A DNA stretch of 64,000 bases from NCBI RefSeq assembly GCF_022581195.2, contig NC_061461.1, forward strand, positions 310,001-374,000, written 5' to 3'. The notes below the pieces were generated by a model. That model saw nothing but the letters and a program-made list of their open reading frames with translations. It was not told the origin of the DNA and searched no databases. The first letter of the stretch is position 1. Each line of letters begins with the position of its first letter. The position numbers and the translations under genes are program-made. The DNA is from Helicoverpa zea. Taxonomy: Eukaryota > Arthropoda > Insecta > Lepidoptera > Noctuidae. Shown piece after piece: positions 50,501-60,300 of the stretch.

Positions 50501-50622
50501 TGCGGTGACCTGGCCTTCAACTGCTGAGCCAATTCCACTGCCTTCTTCCAATTAGACTCCTCACGACTCTTCTCGATCTCAGTTTCGTAGCCTCGCACAG
50601 CATTCTTACTCCTCGATGTCAT
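29529..50622 (-). CDS. TTC7: Tetratricopeptide repeat protein 7 (TTC7), 16 exons, 829 aa
   Basis: Orthologue of vertebrate TTC7A/B and yeast Ypp1. The family scaffolds the EFR3-TTC7-FAM126-PI4KIIIalpha complex, which makes PI4P at the plasma membrane. Exons 5'-to-3': 50496-50622, 49158-49437, 46808-46922, 46536-46687, 44740-44845, 44285-44404, 43807-44004, 41516-41764, 40219-40335, 39535-39684, 36113-36316, 31917-32058, 31374-31521, 30636-30717, 30156-30261, 29529-29722. All junctions are GT-AG; the sum is 830 codons with stop, near the roughly 840-860 aa of vertebrate TTC7. Family hallmarks: YETEIEKSREESNWKKA at the N-terminus, IGEGKLEAHLEEWP, RIVAESYAIKGLCLEL, LTRQLAEVLMRGV, LERAMKFSF, ALAIHPTHLDSM and a C-terminal TPR ending HPHEPKL. 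Residues about 385-428 (exon 8) are Ala/Pro-rich. Exons 7 and 11 have adjacent partial tandem copies that are left out of this model. Confidence 0.95.
30040..30135. repeat. Repeat fragment in TTC7 intron 15
   Basis: The stretch GAAATCGGTTCGTGCGTTCT followed by GAGTTTTCGCG resembles the conserved 3' part of interspersed elements common in moths (the 'aaatcggttcatccgttc' type). Family not resolved. Confidence 0.4.
31166..31245 (-). repeat. Dispersed repeat family C, copy 3
   Basis: Reverse-orientation fragment of the 17274-17537 unit in TTC7 intron 13, keeping AAACACTGGTATTCAGCTGC and AGACTGGAAGCTGACCCC. Confidence 0.6.
32371..32508. mobile_element. Foldback element in TTC7 intron 11
   Basis: Left arm starts CTTACCACAAAACTTTTAAA and reaches CTTGTCTAAAAAAATG. 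The right arm read in reverse complement starts CTTACTACAAAAACTTAAAC and reaches CTTGTCTAAAAAAAT. About 50-bp imperfect inverted arms around a short loop identify a MITE-like element. No clear target duplication was seen. Confidence 0.6.
34345..34535 (-). mobile_element. R1-like LINE 3' fragment, diverged
   Basis: Shares an ordered set of words with the LINE end at 63490-63650 (GGACCCGCTG, GCTGACATCT, GAGGAGCGCGTGGAACAACA in modified form). It is an old, short copy in TTC7 intron 11. Confidence 0.55.
34551..34897 (-). mobile_element. tRNA-derived SINE family A, copy 1
   Basis: The tRNA-like head is at the right end: A box TGGTCTAGCTG and a B-box variant (GGTTTGATTCC, one change from consensus). 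The body matches copies 2 and 3, for example AACTGCGCAGGACATA and GACACGACCGGAGAGAGATC on the plus strand. The head begins only about 30 bp from the end of the last exon-11 repeat copy. Confidence 0.8.
34930..36259 (-). repeat. Tandem array of TTC7 exon 11: eight 147-bp copies at 169-bp period
   Basis: The 3' 147 bp of exon 11 (49 codons, starting AVALWSCACAGS and ending TWETPE) occurs eight times, with copy 3' ends at 36113, 35944, 35775, 35606, 35437, 35268, 35099 and 34930. The upstream copy belongs to the full exon (36113-36316). Copies look identical by eye. Between copies lies a 22-bp spacer that starts GTCAGTATGT and ends CGCAG, so each copy has a GT donor and each later copy an AG acceptor. 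The last copy is followed by a different donor, GTAACTTC. The unit is 169 bp (not a multiple of 3), so reading through the spacers breaks the frame, while splicing out whole spacers keeps it. Confidence 0.95.
37924..38496 (-). pseudogene. RTE endonuclease domain fragment
   Basis: A 190-codon open frame with the APE-type endonuclease motifs VYAPTSSH, MGDFNAKLG, NEIDFFMTDK and SDHR in the expected order. It continues into a frame-broken reverse transcriptase (37237-37940 and 36784-37122). It belongs to the dead RTE copy 2. Confidence 0.85.
38571..38941 (-). mobile_element. tRNA-derived SINE family A, copy 2, nested in RTE
   Basis: Flanked by the 12-bp direct repeat CATAACCCTATA (38559-38570 and 38942-38953), a clear target duplication. 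A poly(T) run on the plus strand marks the poly(A) tail at the left end. The head at the right has A box TGGTCTAG and B box GGTTCGATTCC. It inserted after the RTE copy. Confidence 0.92.
40126..40192 (+). repeat. Dispersed repeat family C, copy 4
   Basis: Short fragment beginning ATCATCGTCCTCCGAGC and continuing ATGTTGGGGGTTGGCTTCCA, immediately beside TTC7 exon 9 in intron 9. Confidence 0.6.
40472..40867. mobile_element. Foldback MITE-like element in TTC7 intron 8
   Basis: Imperfect inverted arms of about 55 bp: the left contains GCGATGCGATTTTGTC, GTTTAGTA and GGTAACCATA; the right read in reverse complement contains ACGATGCGATTTTGTT, GTTTAGTA and GGTAACCACA. The interior is AT-rich with no coding region. 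Exact ends and a target duplication were not fixed. Confidence 0.55.
41052..41272 (-). mobile_element. tRNA-derived SINE family B, copy 1
   Basis: In TTC7 intron 8. The head on the minus strand carries an A-box-like TGGCGCAATGG and a B-box variant GGGTTGAATTC. The body matches copy 2 at 48198-48414, including TGTTATGGGTGCTAACACAA and CAAGCATGCTCATCACACAA. Distinct from family A. Confidence 0.8.
41808..43530. mobile_element. 1.7-kb long-TIR non-autonomous transposon (PIF/Harbinger-like TSD)
   Basis: Located in TTC7 intron 7. The first about 280 bp (from TAGTCCCCAGGCCGGCGAAC) recur inverted at the right end with few differences, ending CTGGGGACTA. TTA flanks both ends (41805-41807 and 43531-43533), giving a 3-bp TWA-type duplication as used by PIF/Harbinger transposases. 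There is no transposase frame; the centre is a degenerate tandem repeat. Superfamily assignment rests only on the TSD. Confidence 0.85.
42287..43215. repeat. Degenerate tandem repeat of about 150 bp inside the long-TIR element
   Basis: Six complete units and a partial seventh start near 42287, 42444, 42598, 42748, 42897, 43048 and 43197. Each starts with a variant of CTTACCGATTCTTAGTAxTTT, passes a TATTATCGATAGGT-like block and ends with TTTTTAAGTGCAACATTTyGT. Neighbouring units are more alike than distant ones (units 1-3 versus 4-6). Confidence 0.85.
43681..43900 (-). repeat. 110-bp tandem duplication across the TTC7 exon 7 donor site
   Basis: Two identical-looking 110-bp units. Each holds the last 96 bp of exon 7 (32 codons, starting AARAHALRNA and ending CLVLE) plus a 14-bp spacer, GTCAGTATGTCGAG. 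The complete exon is the right-hand (5') copy ending at 43807; the extra copy is 43697-43792 and then lies in intron 7. The spacer begins GT and ends AG. Microhomology GAGGC at the two breakpoints is visible. Confidence 0.93.
45039..45121. mobile_element. Foldback fragment related to the element at 26329
   Basis: Starts GGCCCTAACTTACTGACAAC and shares the AAAGTCAGTTTTCTTAAAAC block with the right arm of 26329-26450. The end GGTGGACTTGGACC is an imperfect inverse of the start. It is probably a shortened member of the same MITE family, in TTC7 intron 4. Confidence 0.45.
45543..45776. mobile_element. MITE with TTA target duplication in TTC7 intron 4
   Basis: Ends GGCGTCGTCCTAATTGGCAG and its reverse complement; the inverted arms are about 55 bp. 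TTA lies directly outside both ends (45540-45542, 45777-45779). The left half also contains a second, diverged direct copy of the arm (CATCGTCCTAATTGACAGCG). No coding capacity; PIF/Harbinger type is inferred from the TWA target. Confidence 0.85.
48198..48414 (-). mobile_element. tRNA-derived SINE family B, copy 2
   Basis: In TTC7 intron 2. It has a perfect B box, GGTTCGATTCC, on the minus strand and a body matching copy 1 at 41052-41272. The head is cut at CACCATGCCGG, so the A box is missing. Confidence 0.8.
49617..49843. mobile_element. MITE with about 60-bp TIRs in TTC7 intron 1
   Basis: The left end TAGTTCGGCCATTCAGAGAA continues about 60 bp and recurs inverted and almost perfectly at the right end. 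TA lies on both sides, consistent with a TA target (Tc1/mariner type is an inference). The core is AT-rich and non-coding. Confidence 0.85.
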
Positions 50623-52369
50623 TTTAACACGGGGATTATTTTACTCGTTTGTCACACCATCGAAGTTATTGAACACCTCACTCATACATTGCAAAACCTT
50701 TTGGAAATTGCATTAGTTCCCCAGTGCCCAGGATCACCAGCGAATTGAAGGCCAAATGTGACAGATGACAACATAGTTCGCGGAGCTCATTCTACAACTG
50801 TAGCTTATTCTGCAACATGTTTATTATTCATGTTTTTCGTTTCATAATGACTGCTGGTATTAAATTCTTTATTATTTCATGAATTTTATTATCTTCAAAA
50901 ATAGATGATTATAATGGTAATATTTTTCAAATACCTAATTATCATTTAGTTGTTACAGCTGTTTACTCTACGAAATATATGTTTTTCTTCACATTTCAAT
51001 AACTCACATTTCCATTCGTTTTAACAAATGATTTATAAATAGACTCGCTTTTTCAAAACAATTATTCTTTCAGTTTTTTATTGAATGTTTTCAAGATTAT
51101 TCGTAGCTGACTTTGTAAAAGCCCAATACTAATGTAGGCACTTCAACAACAGATGGCGCTAGTAGTTCCAAGTTTGCAAGATTTTTAGGGTGGTTCCATA
51201 GGGTGGTTCCTTCTTTTGTAACCAGCTTGAAAAACTTCTCGTATGTATCTATTTAGTTTAGTATACACCATTTTTTCAAAATAAATGAATGGGCTGGAAC
51301 AGATTATGCTTATTACCTTCCCAATTTTAGAATAGCTTCCGACATTAGTTTCACCTGGGTCCCGTGGGTGCTAGGTACCTACATTGTCTTAGTGTACCCT
51401 GATGAAAAGCCTTTCAAGATAATTGGGCCATTTAACACTGATAATTTTTTTATAGGTCCAGTTCTTTAATTCCTTTTTCAATCCTAATTTTCAATGCGAT
51501 GTTTTGCGCTTTCAACCAAACAAATTCCTCGATTTATACTAATACTTAATTATTAGGATAGATAGTAGGAAACGCTTTACCCTTATGGTATTAGAGGCCT
51601 CTTAACGTCAATAGCCACCCTAATAGTCGGAAAGTACCTGCATACTTAGATCCCTATCTGCCGCAGATACAAAACTGGTGATTTGCCAAATGCGCTATAG
51701 GTACTTAGGTACCGGCTTACCGAACGTGTGCTGAATATTAAGCTACACATGAATATTTTGCGATGCCGATATTCTAACTGGCTAACGGGAAGTTTACCAA
51801 TCAGTTTTAACGAGAAGTGTCTAGGTATTTTGTAAACCGCTAACTAGGCAGTGGAGGTCAGTTCAGCAAATGTTCCTTGTGAAACCCAGGCTACCTATTA
51901 ATGAGTGCCTCTAGAATAAACAGCAAGAAAAACTTAACGCAGCTGGACATGACGAAGCTGAGTTTTTGTGACATTTGACTACCTATCGGTATGAAAATAA
52001 TGTCTACCTGCATAGAGATATACCTATATGGAAATGCAAAGAAACAGTTGTATGCACATTCAGCAGACCACATAGTCGCTCACTCCTTGTATTCACCTTA
52101 TGCACCTAATTAAACCCTAATCGCCTAAAATGAGCTCATCATAACTTCCCTTCATAAGTAGGGCAGTGTAGGTAGGTTATTGTATCTAAGTCTGAACCCT
52201 TTACACGAGATGAGGCAATATAGTGTAATGTGTGGGACAGCTAAATCAATAAACAGGATGTCTTAATCAAGAGTGAAGAGGCTTTGATGGACAGTTAACC
52301 GCTACACAGCTTGACGTGTGAAGGTTACTCCGAAGTATATAGCACTCTAGTTAGTTGTTAATATAGTTT
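50623..52369. other. Region upstream of TTC7
   Basis: The first 200 bp upstream of the ATG should include the TTC7 5' UTR and promoter; no TATA box stands out. Beyond that the sequence is AT-rich, without exons or clear repeats that I can name. Confidence 0.5.
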
Positions 52370-52377
52370 GGTAACTA

Positions 52378-52746
52378 TAATGGCGTCCACGGCCGATTTC
52401 GGCCACGGCGGCTGTTCTCATTTAAGGAGATCAGCCAGCTGCGCAGGACATATTATAGTGCACGAGCATTTCCGCATACACAGGTGCACTCACTATTCCT
52501 TAACTCTCATAGCCCGATGGGACGGTAATCCGACACGACCGGAGAGAGATCAGGCGCAGGACTGACATTTACGTGCTCTCCGATGCACGGGTGTATCAAT
52601 CACCAGCTTCCAGGCTCCGGGCTGCTTTGTGAAAGTCTTCTAAAACCCACAAAGCGATTTCGGCCCGACTCGGGAATCGAACCCGAGACCTCGTGCTCAG
52701 CAGCCGCACTTGCGACAGCTAGACCAACGAGTCAGTTTTTTTTTTA
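52378..52746 (-). mobile_element. tRNA-derived SINE family A, copy 3
   Basis: Most intact copy of the family: A box TGGTCTAGCTG and perfect B box GGTTCGATTCC at the right end (minus strand), and body words shared with copies 1 and 2. An 8-bp duplication GGTAACTA flanks it (52370-52377 and 52747-52754). A 10-bp A run (minus strand) precedes the head, which is unusual. Confidence 0.88.
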
Positions 52747-52754
52747 GGTAACTA

Positions 52755-55700
52755 GTAACTATTAGTATATAAAAGTGAACTAAAAAATATTGCTATGCCC
52801 ATCATGCCGTCCAAAATTGTGACAATTATCTTACCTACATTTTCGTAATTTCCACCTTATGTGTCTCCTTACCTATATTATGTAATGCAATATACGATAT
52901 ATAATAAATTTTTGTAGCTACATTATAGTAGGTACAAATAAGTATACATAGACTCCAGAAGCATATGGATGTAACATTAGACCAAATTGACTTTCGCCTC
53001 ACCACCTGGTGAAGGAAAAATCGTAAAACGTTATCTTTTCTATCGTCTTGTTGAGCAATCGTGGCGGTTAAGATCAGTTGAAAGTAAAAATATGCATGAT
53101 CATCAAACCAAAAACTAGGACAAAATTACGTACAAACGCTGCATCAAACCCCATAGAATTGTGTCAACCATTAAGTCGATACGGCGTGGCAAATGGCAAA
53201 TAACAGCGGGTACAAGCCAGCACGCGCGCTCAGTTAGCGGAATATAAAACGTTACGGCTGTCTGATTGACATTTATAACATAACTGCTTCCGAGACCCGC
53301 CATGTGGGGTGGCCACGCTGCTAGGGAGTAGTGGGACAGACTTGTAAAAATATGGAGAAATAAGCACTAAAACGGTTTTGCTCATGAAGAGGTTATGGAA
53401 ATGTCTGCTTTGTGACCCTGTCTCCCAATCACTCTAACCTAACAGTTCCTTTAAAAACTGTTTTCAACTTGTATTTAGTGAGAGTTTATAGCGAATCATC
53501 GCATACCAAATTCTTAAACTATTGTTTGTTTGTCGAGTTACAAGAAATATTTTCAGGAGTATTTTTATTAGCAAAAGCTGTTTTCGCGCGTTTTGATCCC
53601 ACGTCCCAAGGAAACAAAATATAGCCTACGTTACTCGGGAATTGTCCAGTTTCCCAGCAGTCGTTTCGGAGCCATTATGGTGCAAACAAATGCTTCCGTT
53701 TTATTATATTAGTACAGATTTTGTCGTCCATATTTTCGGCCTTAACTTAACTCTTATTGTCGCTCCTTCACTGAAATGCTAAGTATAACAAATACAGGAG
53801 CAGTCCGCTCACAGCGTAATGCGTGGTGAGCCCGGGGCGGAGGGCGGCGGCGACGTCGCGCTCGCCGGATTATCGCCGGCTGACACTGCGCGCAGGCAAG
53901 GGCACAACCTTACCTAACACCTGGATTGGGTTGCCAATGTTTATTCTTAAAGGCTATTTTTGTAATTTTCTTTTCAAGATGGTATAACGTTTGCTGCAGT
54001 CGGACCGTGAATGGGTTCAATATCTGTGGCCTAGTAAGTCTCATTTAATACCCACAGGTCTAGCCTGGTAGGGTTTGTAATCTGATATTGAAAAAAACAT
54101 CCTTGAAACACTTTAGTCCATATGCATATTTTAAGCTACATAGACAAGCTGACGACTAATCCTAGCTAAGTTTACCGCCCTTCTCGGTAACTAGGTAAGT
54201 ATCTATCGGCGGCACCCTGCAACCGTTGGCTGAAGAAAAATTGCAGAGTTCTAAATCTTGAATATTTTCGATTGAGTTTGCAGGTTTAATCGCCTAACAA
54301 TCCCTATTCTGTCTGGTAAATTGTAATCCCTTAACGTGTCTAGGTTATCCGAAACGCTACATAAAAAAAATAACTTTCTATAATGTCTTACCAGATCTTA
54401 GTTTAAGCTTATCGAGCATGTCTATCGTCGTATGACACAGGCCGCGCCAATGGCTGCCAGGCTCTCTGCCACACGAAACACCTTGACATTCGGTACCTCC
54501 CTCGTATTTACATCGAAATTATTTACTATTTCAATGAGCCGTTCATGAACTTAAATATAGTTTTAGCCACGTTGTAATTTTAGAATTTACAACTTGCCGT
54601 GGAGTCGTGTTTGCATATTTTATTAGTAGTCTTACCAGTTTGCAATGTCGAAAGAGTCGTGACCTAACGTGTTTTACTCGTACCTACCGATGAATTTAGT
54701 GTCATTAGGCCTTTGTATTTTTGTTCAATGTACGAAGAACATCAAAATCAAAATCGAAGTACCTACTTAGTATTTAGGTATTTTAAATTCACTTTACAAT
54801 ACTTACTTACAATACAAAGTGTAAGTAGGGCTTATGTAACGTTTTCTCCATCTATATTCATAACTTAACCGTCTAAAATAGTAAGAAAGGCGAATATTCA
54901 TAGGTATGAAGCTGCGGCTCCATTCTGTCCTAGATAACGAGTACCTGCGAGCCACCAGCGCGAGTCTCCCCGGGACCATTGACTCCGTAATATCTGAACT
55001 GGCACTACTTCACCGAGGGGGCTCAAATAATGCTCTTTTTTTTTGGTATGGCATCTCGTAGTTCAGCCACAGATTTTATAATAGTTACTACGTAAGTTCA
55101 GCCTAGGAGGCCGTGTACTGCTTAACCGGACTTTAGCTCTTTTATTTGTAGCAACTTTTATTATAAGTATACCTAATGCTCAACTTTCCCTTAAAAATTT
55201 TATGTAGAACGTAAAACTTTCACAAAGTGTTTAGCGATCAAATGCATCTTCCCAGCATTCGAGTACGTCTTCGGAGCGGGTTTCCCACAATTTTCACGTA
55301 AATATCAATTTCCTGTCATACAAAGCGGTTCGCAGCGAATTTCCCACAAACTAGTTTGATCCGGTAACAAGGCATTGCAACATGTACCGGCTATGCAGCA
55401 GGGTGGGGGAGGGCACATGAATGACGCACCTGTGCAGGCGGCACGGCGCAGTGCGGGTCAATGTCGGGCCACATCCCCTCCACCGAGGAGATTGGGGGAT
55501 GGGGGGCGAAAAGGACAGCGTTATCCCCCCACCCCGCGGTAAAATTGGTTTACCTTTATAGGCATCAGCGAGTGCGATGGGATCTAAATGTTCCGTTTTC
55601 AATTTGCTTCGGCGCGAGCTGATGAGGGTCAGAGGTGATACGTCATACCTTTGTGTTTCATTTTATGTGTCCATGTTTTATGAGCTCATATTGTACTCGT

Positions 55701-56090
55701 GTGAATAGCCTACATTTGTTTGGCCCTTTGTTTGAATATTTATATAAATCATTGTTGTACAGGTTTTGGAGGTAAATAATAAATCTATTTAATTGGTAAA
55801 GTGGTATGGAAAGTTTTACGATTACTGATAATAATTGGTTGATAACGTGAGTTGGGCATCTAAAGGTGCTGCTAATCCTTCCATTGCGCACTATTTTGAC
55901 TCATATGTTTGCACAACCATACATGTAATAAAACCATCATAGAGTAGTTGTAACATGTCAACTATAAAACCTGCAGAGAGAACAATAGCCACCTGGTGAC
56001 GGCGACAGGAGACGTTGGAAGGAAGCACTTTATTAATCACACAGACGCACTCGACGCCTCCGAGTGCTTCACATTGTATTGAAACAGCTC
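52755..56090. other. Gene-free intergenic region
   Basis: No coding exon was recognised. A GC-rich island of about 90 bp lies at 53815-53905 and a G/C-run-rich segment at 55390-55545. Small frames are composition artefacts. Confidence 0.5.
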
Positions 56091-56109
56091 TGTATTGTTA
56101 CACGTCTTT

Positions 56110-56134
56110 GTTAGGTCAAGTTAGGTTAGGTTAG
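56110..56134 (+). repeat. Telomere-like (TTAGG)n, left
   Basis: GTTAGGTTAGGTTAGGTTA is about four units of the 5-bp insect telomere repeat. It faces the inverted (CCTAA)n stretch at 57310-57326. Confidence 0.85.
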
Positions 56135-56419
56135 GTTACAGGTTTACGTCTACTACTAGTTTAATTATACATGCATAATGTATAAATGCATAATATAAAT
56201 ACTTTATATGACCATACCTTTGAACGTACCTGCGTACGTTGCTGAGAATGTCTTGTACGACTTGACGACCATTGCCGGAATAAAGATACTCGCGTCGACA
56301 AGACACACAATTAATGTCTGAATTTTTGTAGGTTCCGTTTTGAATAATTCGTCCCAATCTAGAGTTAGCGCCCTACTGTTTATTATTACTGATGTAAATG
56401 AGGTGCCAATGCCGTCTTC

Positions 56420-56948
56420 TTATTCCTTGGTGAAAAGCGATGAGTTAATAAGGTCCGTTATAAATTGCTGGCATTTTATTTTCTGCACTTGTGATATACG
56501 TACCGACTGGACATACATCTTGTCCCATTCTTCCAAGGTCATCTCCAAGTCTTTCGCAACTTCCTCCTCCGTTTGAGTATCGTCTTGTTCTTCCATTTCT
56601 CCATTTAACGCAGCCATCGCTTGTAAGCTCCCCAATCCCTTCGTTTCCAGCACATAATTTTGAATTTTCTCTTCCCGGAATTTGCTCCAGTTCTTCTCCC
56701 ACCCGCACTCGTCTATCCCCTCCCTGATCGTCTCCGGGCTCGGTGGTGGTCACCTGTGATGTCATCGGTGACGGGGATGTCTCCTCCAGTACTTGCCGTT
56801 TGTTTTTGCGGCAGTTTGTTTGACACGTTTCATCATAGAAATGCACAATAGGATACACTTGCCTTTGTCTGAGTTCTTCTTCAATATCCGCGCAGGTAAT
56901 GATGTGGTAGTAGACTAGTAGTAGACTTGTTTGTCGTTCATGTCGCAC
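56420..56948 (-). pseudogene. Unrecognised acidic ORF, frame-shifted
   Basis: Two overlapping minus-strand frames suggest one broken protein. Frame 1 (56948 downward) reads MRHERQTSLLLVYYH and later SPSPMTSQVTTTEPGDDQGG. Frame 2 (to 56420) is the more protein-like: GWEKNWSKFREEKIQNYV, then MAALNGEMEEQDDTQTEEE, TLEEWDKMYVQSV and LINSSLF. A GTGACC preceded by CAG near 56755 could be an acceptor, so splicing is an alternative to a frameshift. I do not recognise the family. Its position between inverted telomere-like repeats and beside a LINE fragment suggests mobile or chimeric DNA rather than a host gene. Confidence 0.35.
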
Positions 56949-57021
56949 TGTGATTAGGTCTGCCCGCGGTATTGCTTATATACTCAATGCGCCCTACTTG
57001 AGCTTACGGTCCCTTTCATTT

Positions 57022-57291
57022 CTAAAATTGTGCAGTTTTCACGAGGCGCAGTTTGTTTATTACTGGCCGGATCGCCTCGACGGTAGCAAGGCCAGCGGTA
57101 GGGCGCAGCAGCCTTTGCCGCCATTCCGCCACTAGGTCCTGACGGAGCTCCAACAGCCTCGAGCCTCGTGCCCGCTCTTCCTCGCGCCATCGATATAATG
57201 ACGCGAGTACTTTCGCCTCTAGGTCCCAGGGCGGGGATCCGGCCAGGACGCAAGCCGCCTCGTAGGAAATCGTGCGGTACCCTCGTATGAC
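57022..57291 (-). pseudogene. R1-like LINE ORF2 C-terminal fragment
   Basis: A 90-codon stretch reads GYRTISYEAACVLAGSPPWD, then LYRWREEERARG, LLELRQDLVAEWRQRL and TVEAIRPVIN before a stop. The order YRTxSxxAxxVLAGxPP, xEExARG, W followed by RL is that of the region just after the RT domain in R1/Jockey-group LINEs of moths. Both ends are missing. It sits next to (CCTAA)n, but telomere-specific clade membership is not shown. Confidence 0.6.
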
Positions 57292-57309
57292 TCTGACAAC
57301 TTGACTTAA

Positions 57310-57326
57310 GCTAACCTAACCTAACC
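57310..57326 (-). repeat. Telomere-like (CCTAA)n, right
   Basis: CTAACCTAACCTAACC, three units of the complementary insect telomere repeat, inverted relative to 56110-56134. Confidence 0.8.
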
Positions 57327-57329
57327 ACA

Positions 57330-60300
57330 TTTTAAATCATACCAGTTTTTCTAGATAGTAGAACTAATTTGCATATGATTTTTTTATTGACGCTGAGTAC
57401 CTACTTCATTACAGCGTGTCTCTCCCTCGATCTTCACAGACAACGTATACGTACTTACGCCACATGAGATGATATAATAAACAACTACAGAATTTCTGTT
57501 TGCTGTTATCAACAAAGACACATTAAGTAAGTAGTTGTCTAAGAACAAGAAAGGACGTAGCGAACAGCGATCAAATAAAACCGTACTGCCATCTACATCA
57601 CGAAGGCGTGCAATAAAGAAAGATAAAAGTATTCCTTCGTCAAGTTTTTGTTTGAAGTATCTGTGACGAGTACCTTTTTCTCGTCACTTCTCGTAAGGAC
57701 CAGACTTCCTCATGACTTACATTCAAGTAATGTCCCAATACATTCATCTCAATTTGGAGGAGATTCTATTGAAATGGTTACAATTTTCTTCGCAGAGGGA
57801 ATAAATATCAATGAAAAAGTTCTGAATATAAAAAGCCTTTTTTCGTTCTTGAATATGGCAATAAGAAAAAGTTATGCTGAATGCTTTCTGTAGAATACTT
57901 GAGTGTTTTATTAATGGGGTAATTTATTTGGAGTTAAGTGTCTTTTACGGGTACGTTAAGTGGTGTTTTTCATTTGATACTGTTCGAGACCCCGCACTCG
58001 TTTGTAATTGAGTTCTTTTTTAATAATGCCAATCTCAACGCCCATTACGTGTGGGAACAGTATGTATCATGTATTAGGACATTGGCTAATTACGATGATG
58101 CTCTAGTCTTATTTTAGCAGAGCTTTCAAGCCCCCACCTTGATTCAGTCAGTTGCATGTTCCTGAGCGCGTACATTGGGCGGTGGAGTGGTATTTAGTGG
58201 GCGGCGCTGACGTATCGATCGCGAGGACCCGCTGTCCTTGGCCAGTGCAGCTGCAACTGTATGCGCTCCATGCAGCTTCCAGCAGCCCGGACACAGCTTC
58301 GAATTGGTGAAGCACTTTATTAAGTTACCGTTTCTAGGAAAAGTTGGCGTTTTTGTAAGGCGAGGATTGGATTAGTGTTTGATTGAAAAGGGTTTTGTGT
58401 GGAAGTTGCATATTATTCTCGAGTAGGGAAATAAACGGGTGATTAACAGTGGTCGTATATTATTGTGTAGATAAATAAAAATATAATGAAGAATATAACT
58501 CAACAGAGGTAATTGGCAAAGGTTTTACTCATTTAGCAATAAAAAAAGATAACCTCTCATTTTCATAGTCGCTTATTCCGAAATACATTTATCAACATTA
58601 TAACACAACATATCTACTAATATAGGCATATCTCGTTTGTTTCAACTTTATCAGCTTATTACACGAACCTTTTTAAGGAGCACCATTTGTGTTTCCAAAA
58701 GAATTTGTGTAAGGATGGCAGTAATTTCGTTAGGGCACCGCATGCCCTCGGCGTAACGTAGATTTACGACTGAAAGGGAGGCTTCAGCCAGACCCTAGCA
58801 ACAGGCGAGCCAGCCAGCTGTAAACTTGTATTTTATTTTAAGGTTACGATATACTTCTGGAAATACTTATAAACAGTTTGATGTTAGCTTGTTAAACAAT
58901 TTCATCCGTCAAATAAAATAACGTAGGTATTCATATTTCAGTAAAAGTAGCTCTTAATTTAAAAACAAACTAAGCTTATCCATACATTCATAGCTAATAT
59001 AAAAGTTCTCAAAGATTAAGATATTTCACAACACTTTATTTGTACCTATTATTAACCTTTCGCTTGAAGTCTAGAATATCGTTCAGCGCAACGACTTAAT
59101 ACAAGAACTATAAAGGTACAATACCTGAGTATATAAGTAACATTAACCGCCGCGCCCGCCCGGGTCGCTTCTCGCGTCCTTGGTACCTGGCGGCTGCAAC
59201 GGAACATCTAGATTATCTGCGTACTCACCTAAATATAGATAGAGAAGCTGAAACTATAATTTTCTTTACAGAATGTTTATACTGTCTTATCTAGTTGATA
59301 GATGAGCTATGGAAAGTTTATAAAAATATATTTTTGGCGCTGGTAAGAGTATTTATAGGGGCGGTTACATTTATATTTGCATTGAAAGACTACGACGTTG
59401 GAGACACTAGATTAAGTAGGTAATTCTGCAGATAAGTCGACTATTTATCCCAAATTTTACCCGAAATAGAGCGACGACAATACACTGCAGACAACAGAGG
59501 CCTTTACGACTTGATACTGAAAAGATAAAATCTATCTGTTGTGACCCAACTCAGACTCATATTATGTAATACAGCTGTAAATAAATAAGTGATGTCTCCA
59601 CGAGTGTAAATACTTAAGTAAGCCAGCCTCGGCGGCAACCTTGCTGACTGGCTAATCCTTTCTGCCAGGCATCAGCTATTCTCGTCCAGTTGACGACGCC
59701 ATTAATTCATAACTATACACACAGGTATGAATGAGCTCGGTGCACAAGTAACGCGGCTATCGAGCGGGGGAGCCGGGGGGAGAGCGGGACAGGGGGGGAT
59801 CGGGATGCGGGAGAACCGCCCTTGACCCATAATTGCAGCACCGTAATTTGTATTTACTGATATTTTCTGCAGACACGCCCACGTCAACAATCATGCGGAA
59901 ATATCATCTTTATTTCCTCTCACATATGTATGTACCTACATTTTTATAACAAGCATACGTAAATGAGTGCCTAGTCCATAACTTTCCTCTCAGATTTGTA
60001 AATGCAGGGTGACTAATTATTAACATATAGTCTGTAGGTGATTTAAAAATAGAATAGTACCTGTACTAATCGATCAAAGTCAACTGTCTTAATCCGTTGA
60101 TAATCGCCCATCAGCTAACTTATCTCTCATCGCTTTTGTGACTTATTGTTATCATAATCAGGAGCATCTTTACCTGTAGCTAGTTCATAAATATCAAACT
60201 CGCGATCTTTCTATAAACCTTTTCAAAGGCCACCAACTTTCAGAAGAATGACCAATGAAGATAAATCTTCACAGGTGTAAAATGTAAATCCAAGGTCATG

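Noticed and set aside
56110..57326. A true telomere end
   Set aside because: Only three to four TTAGG units on each side, facing each other in the middle of non-telomeric sequence.
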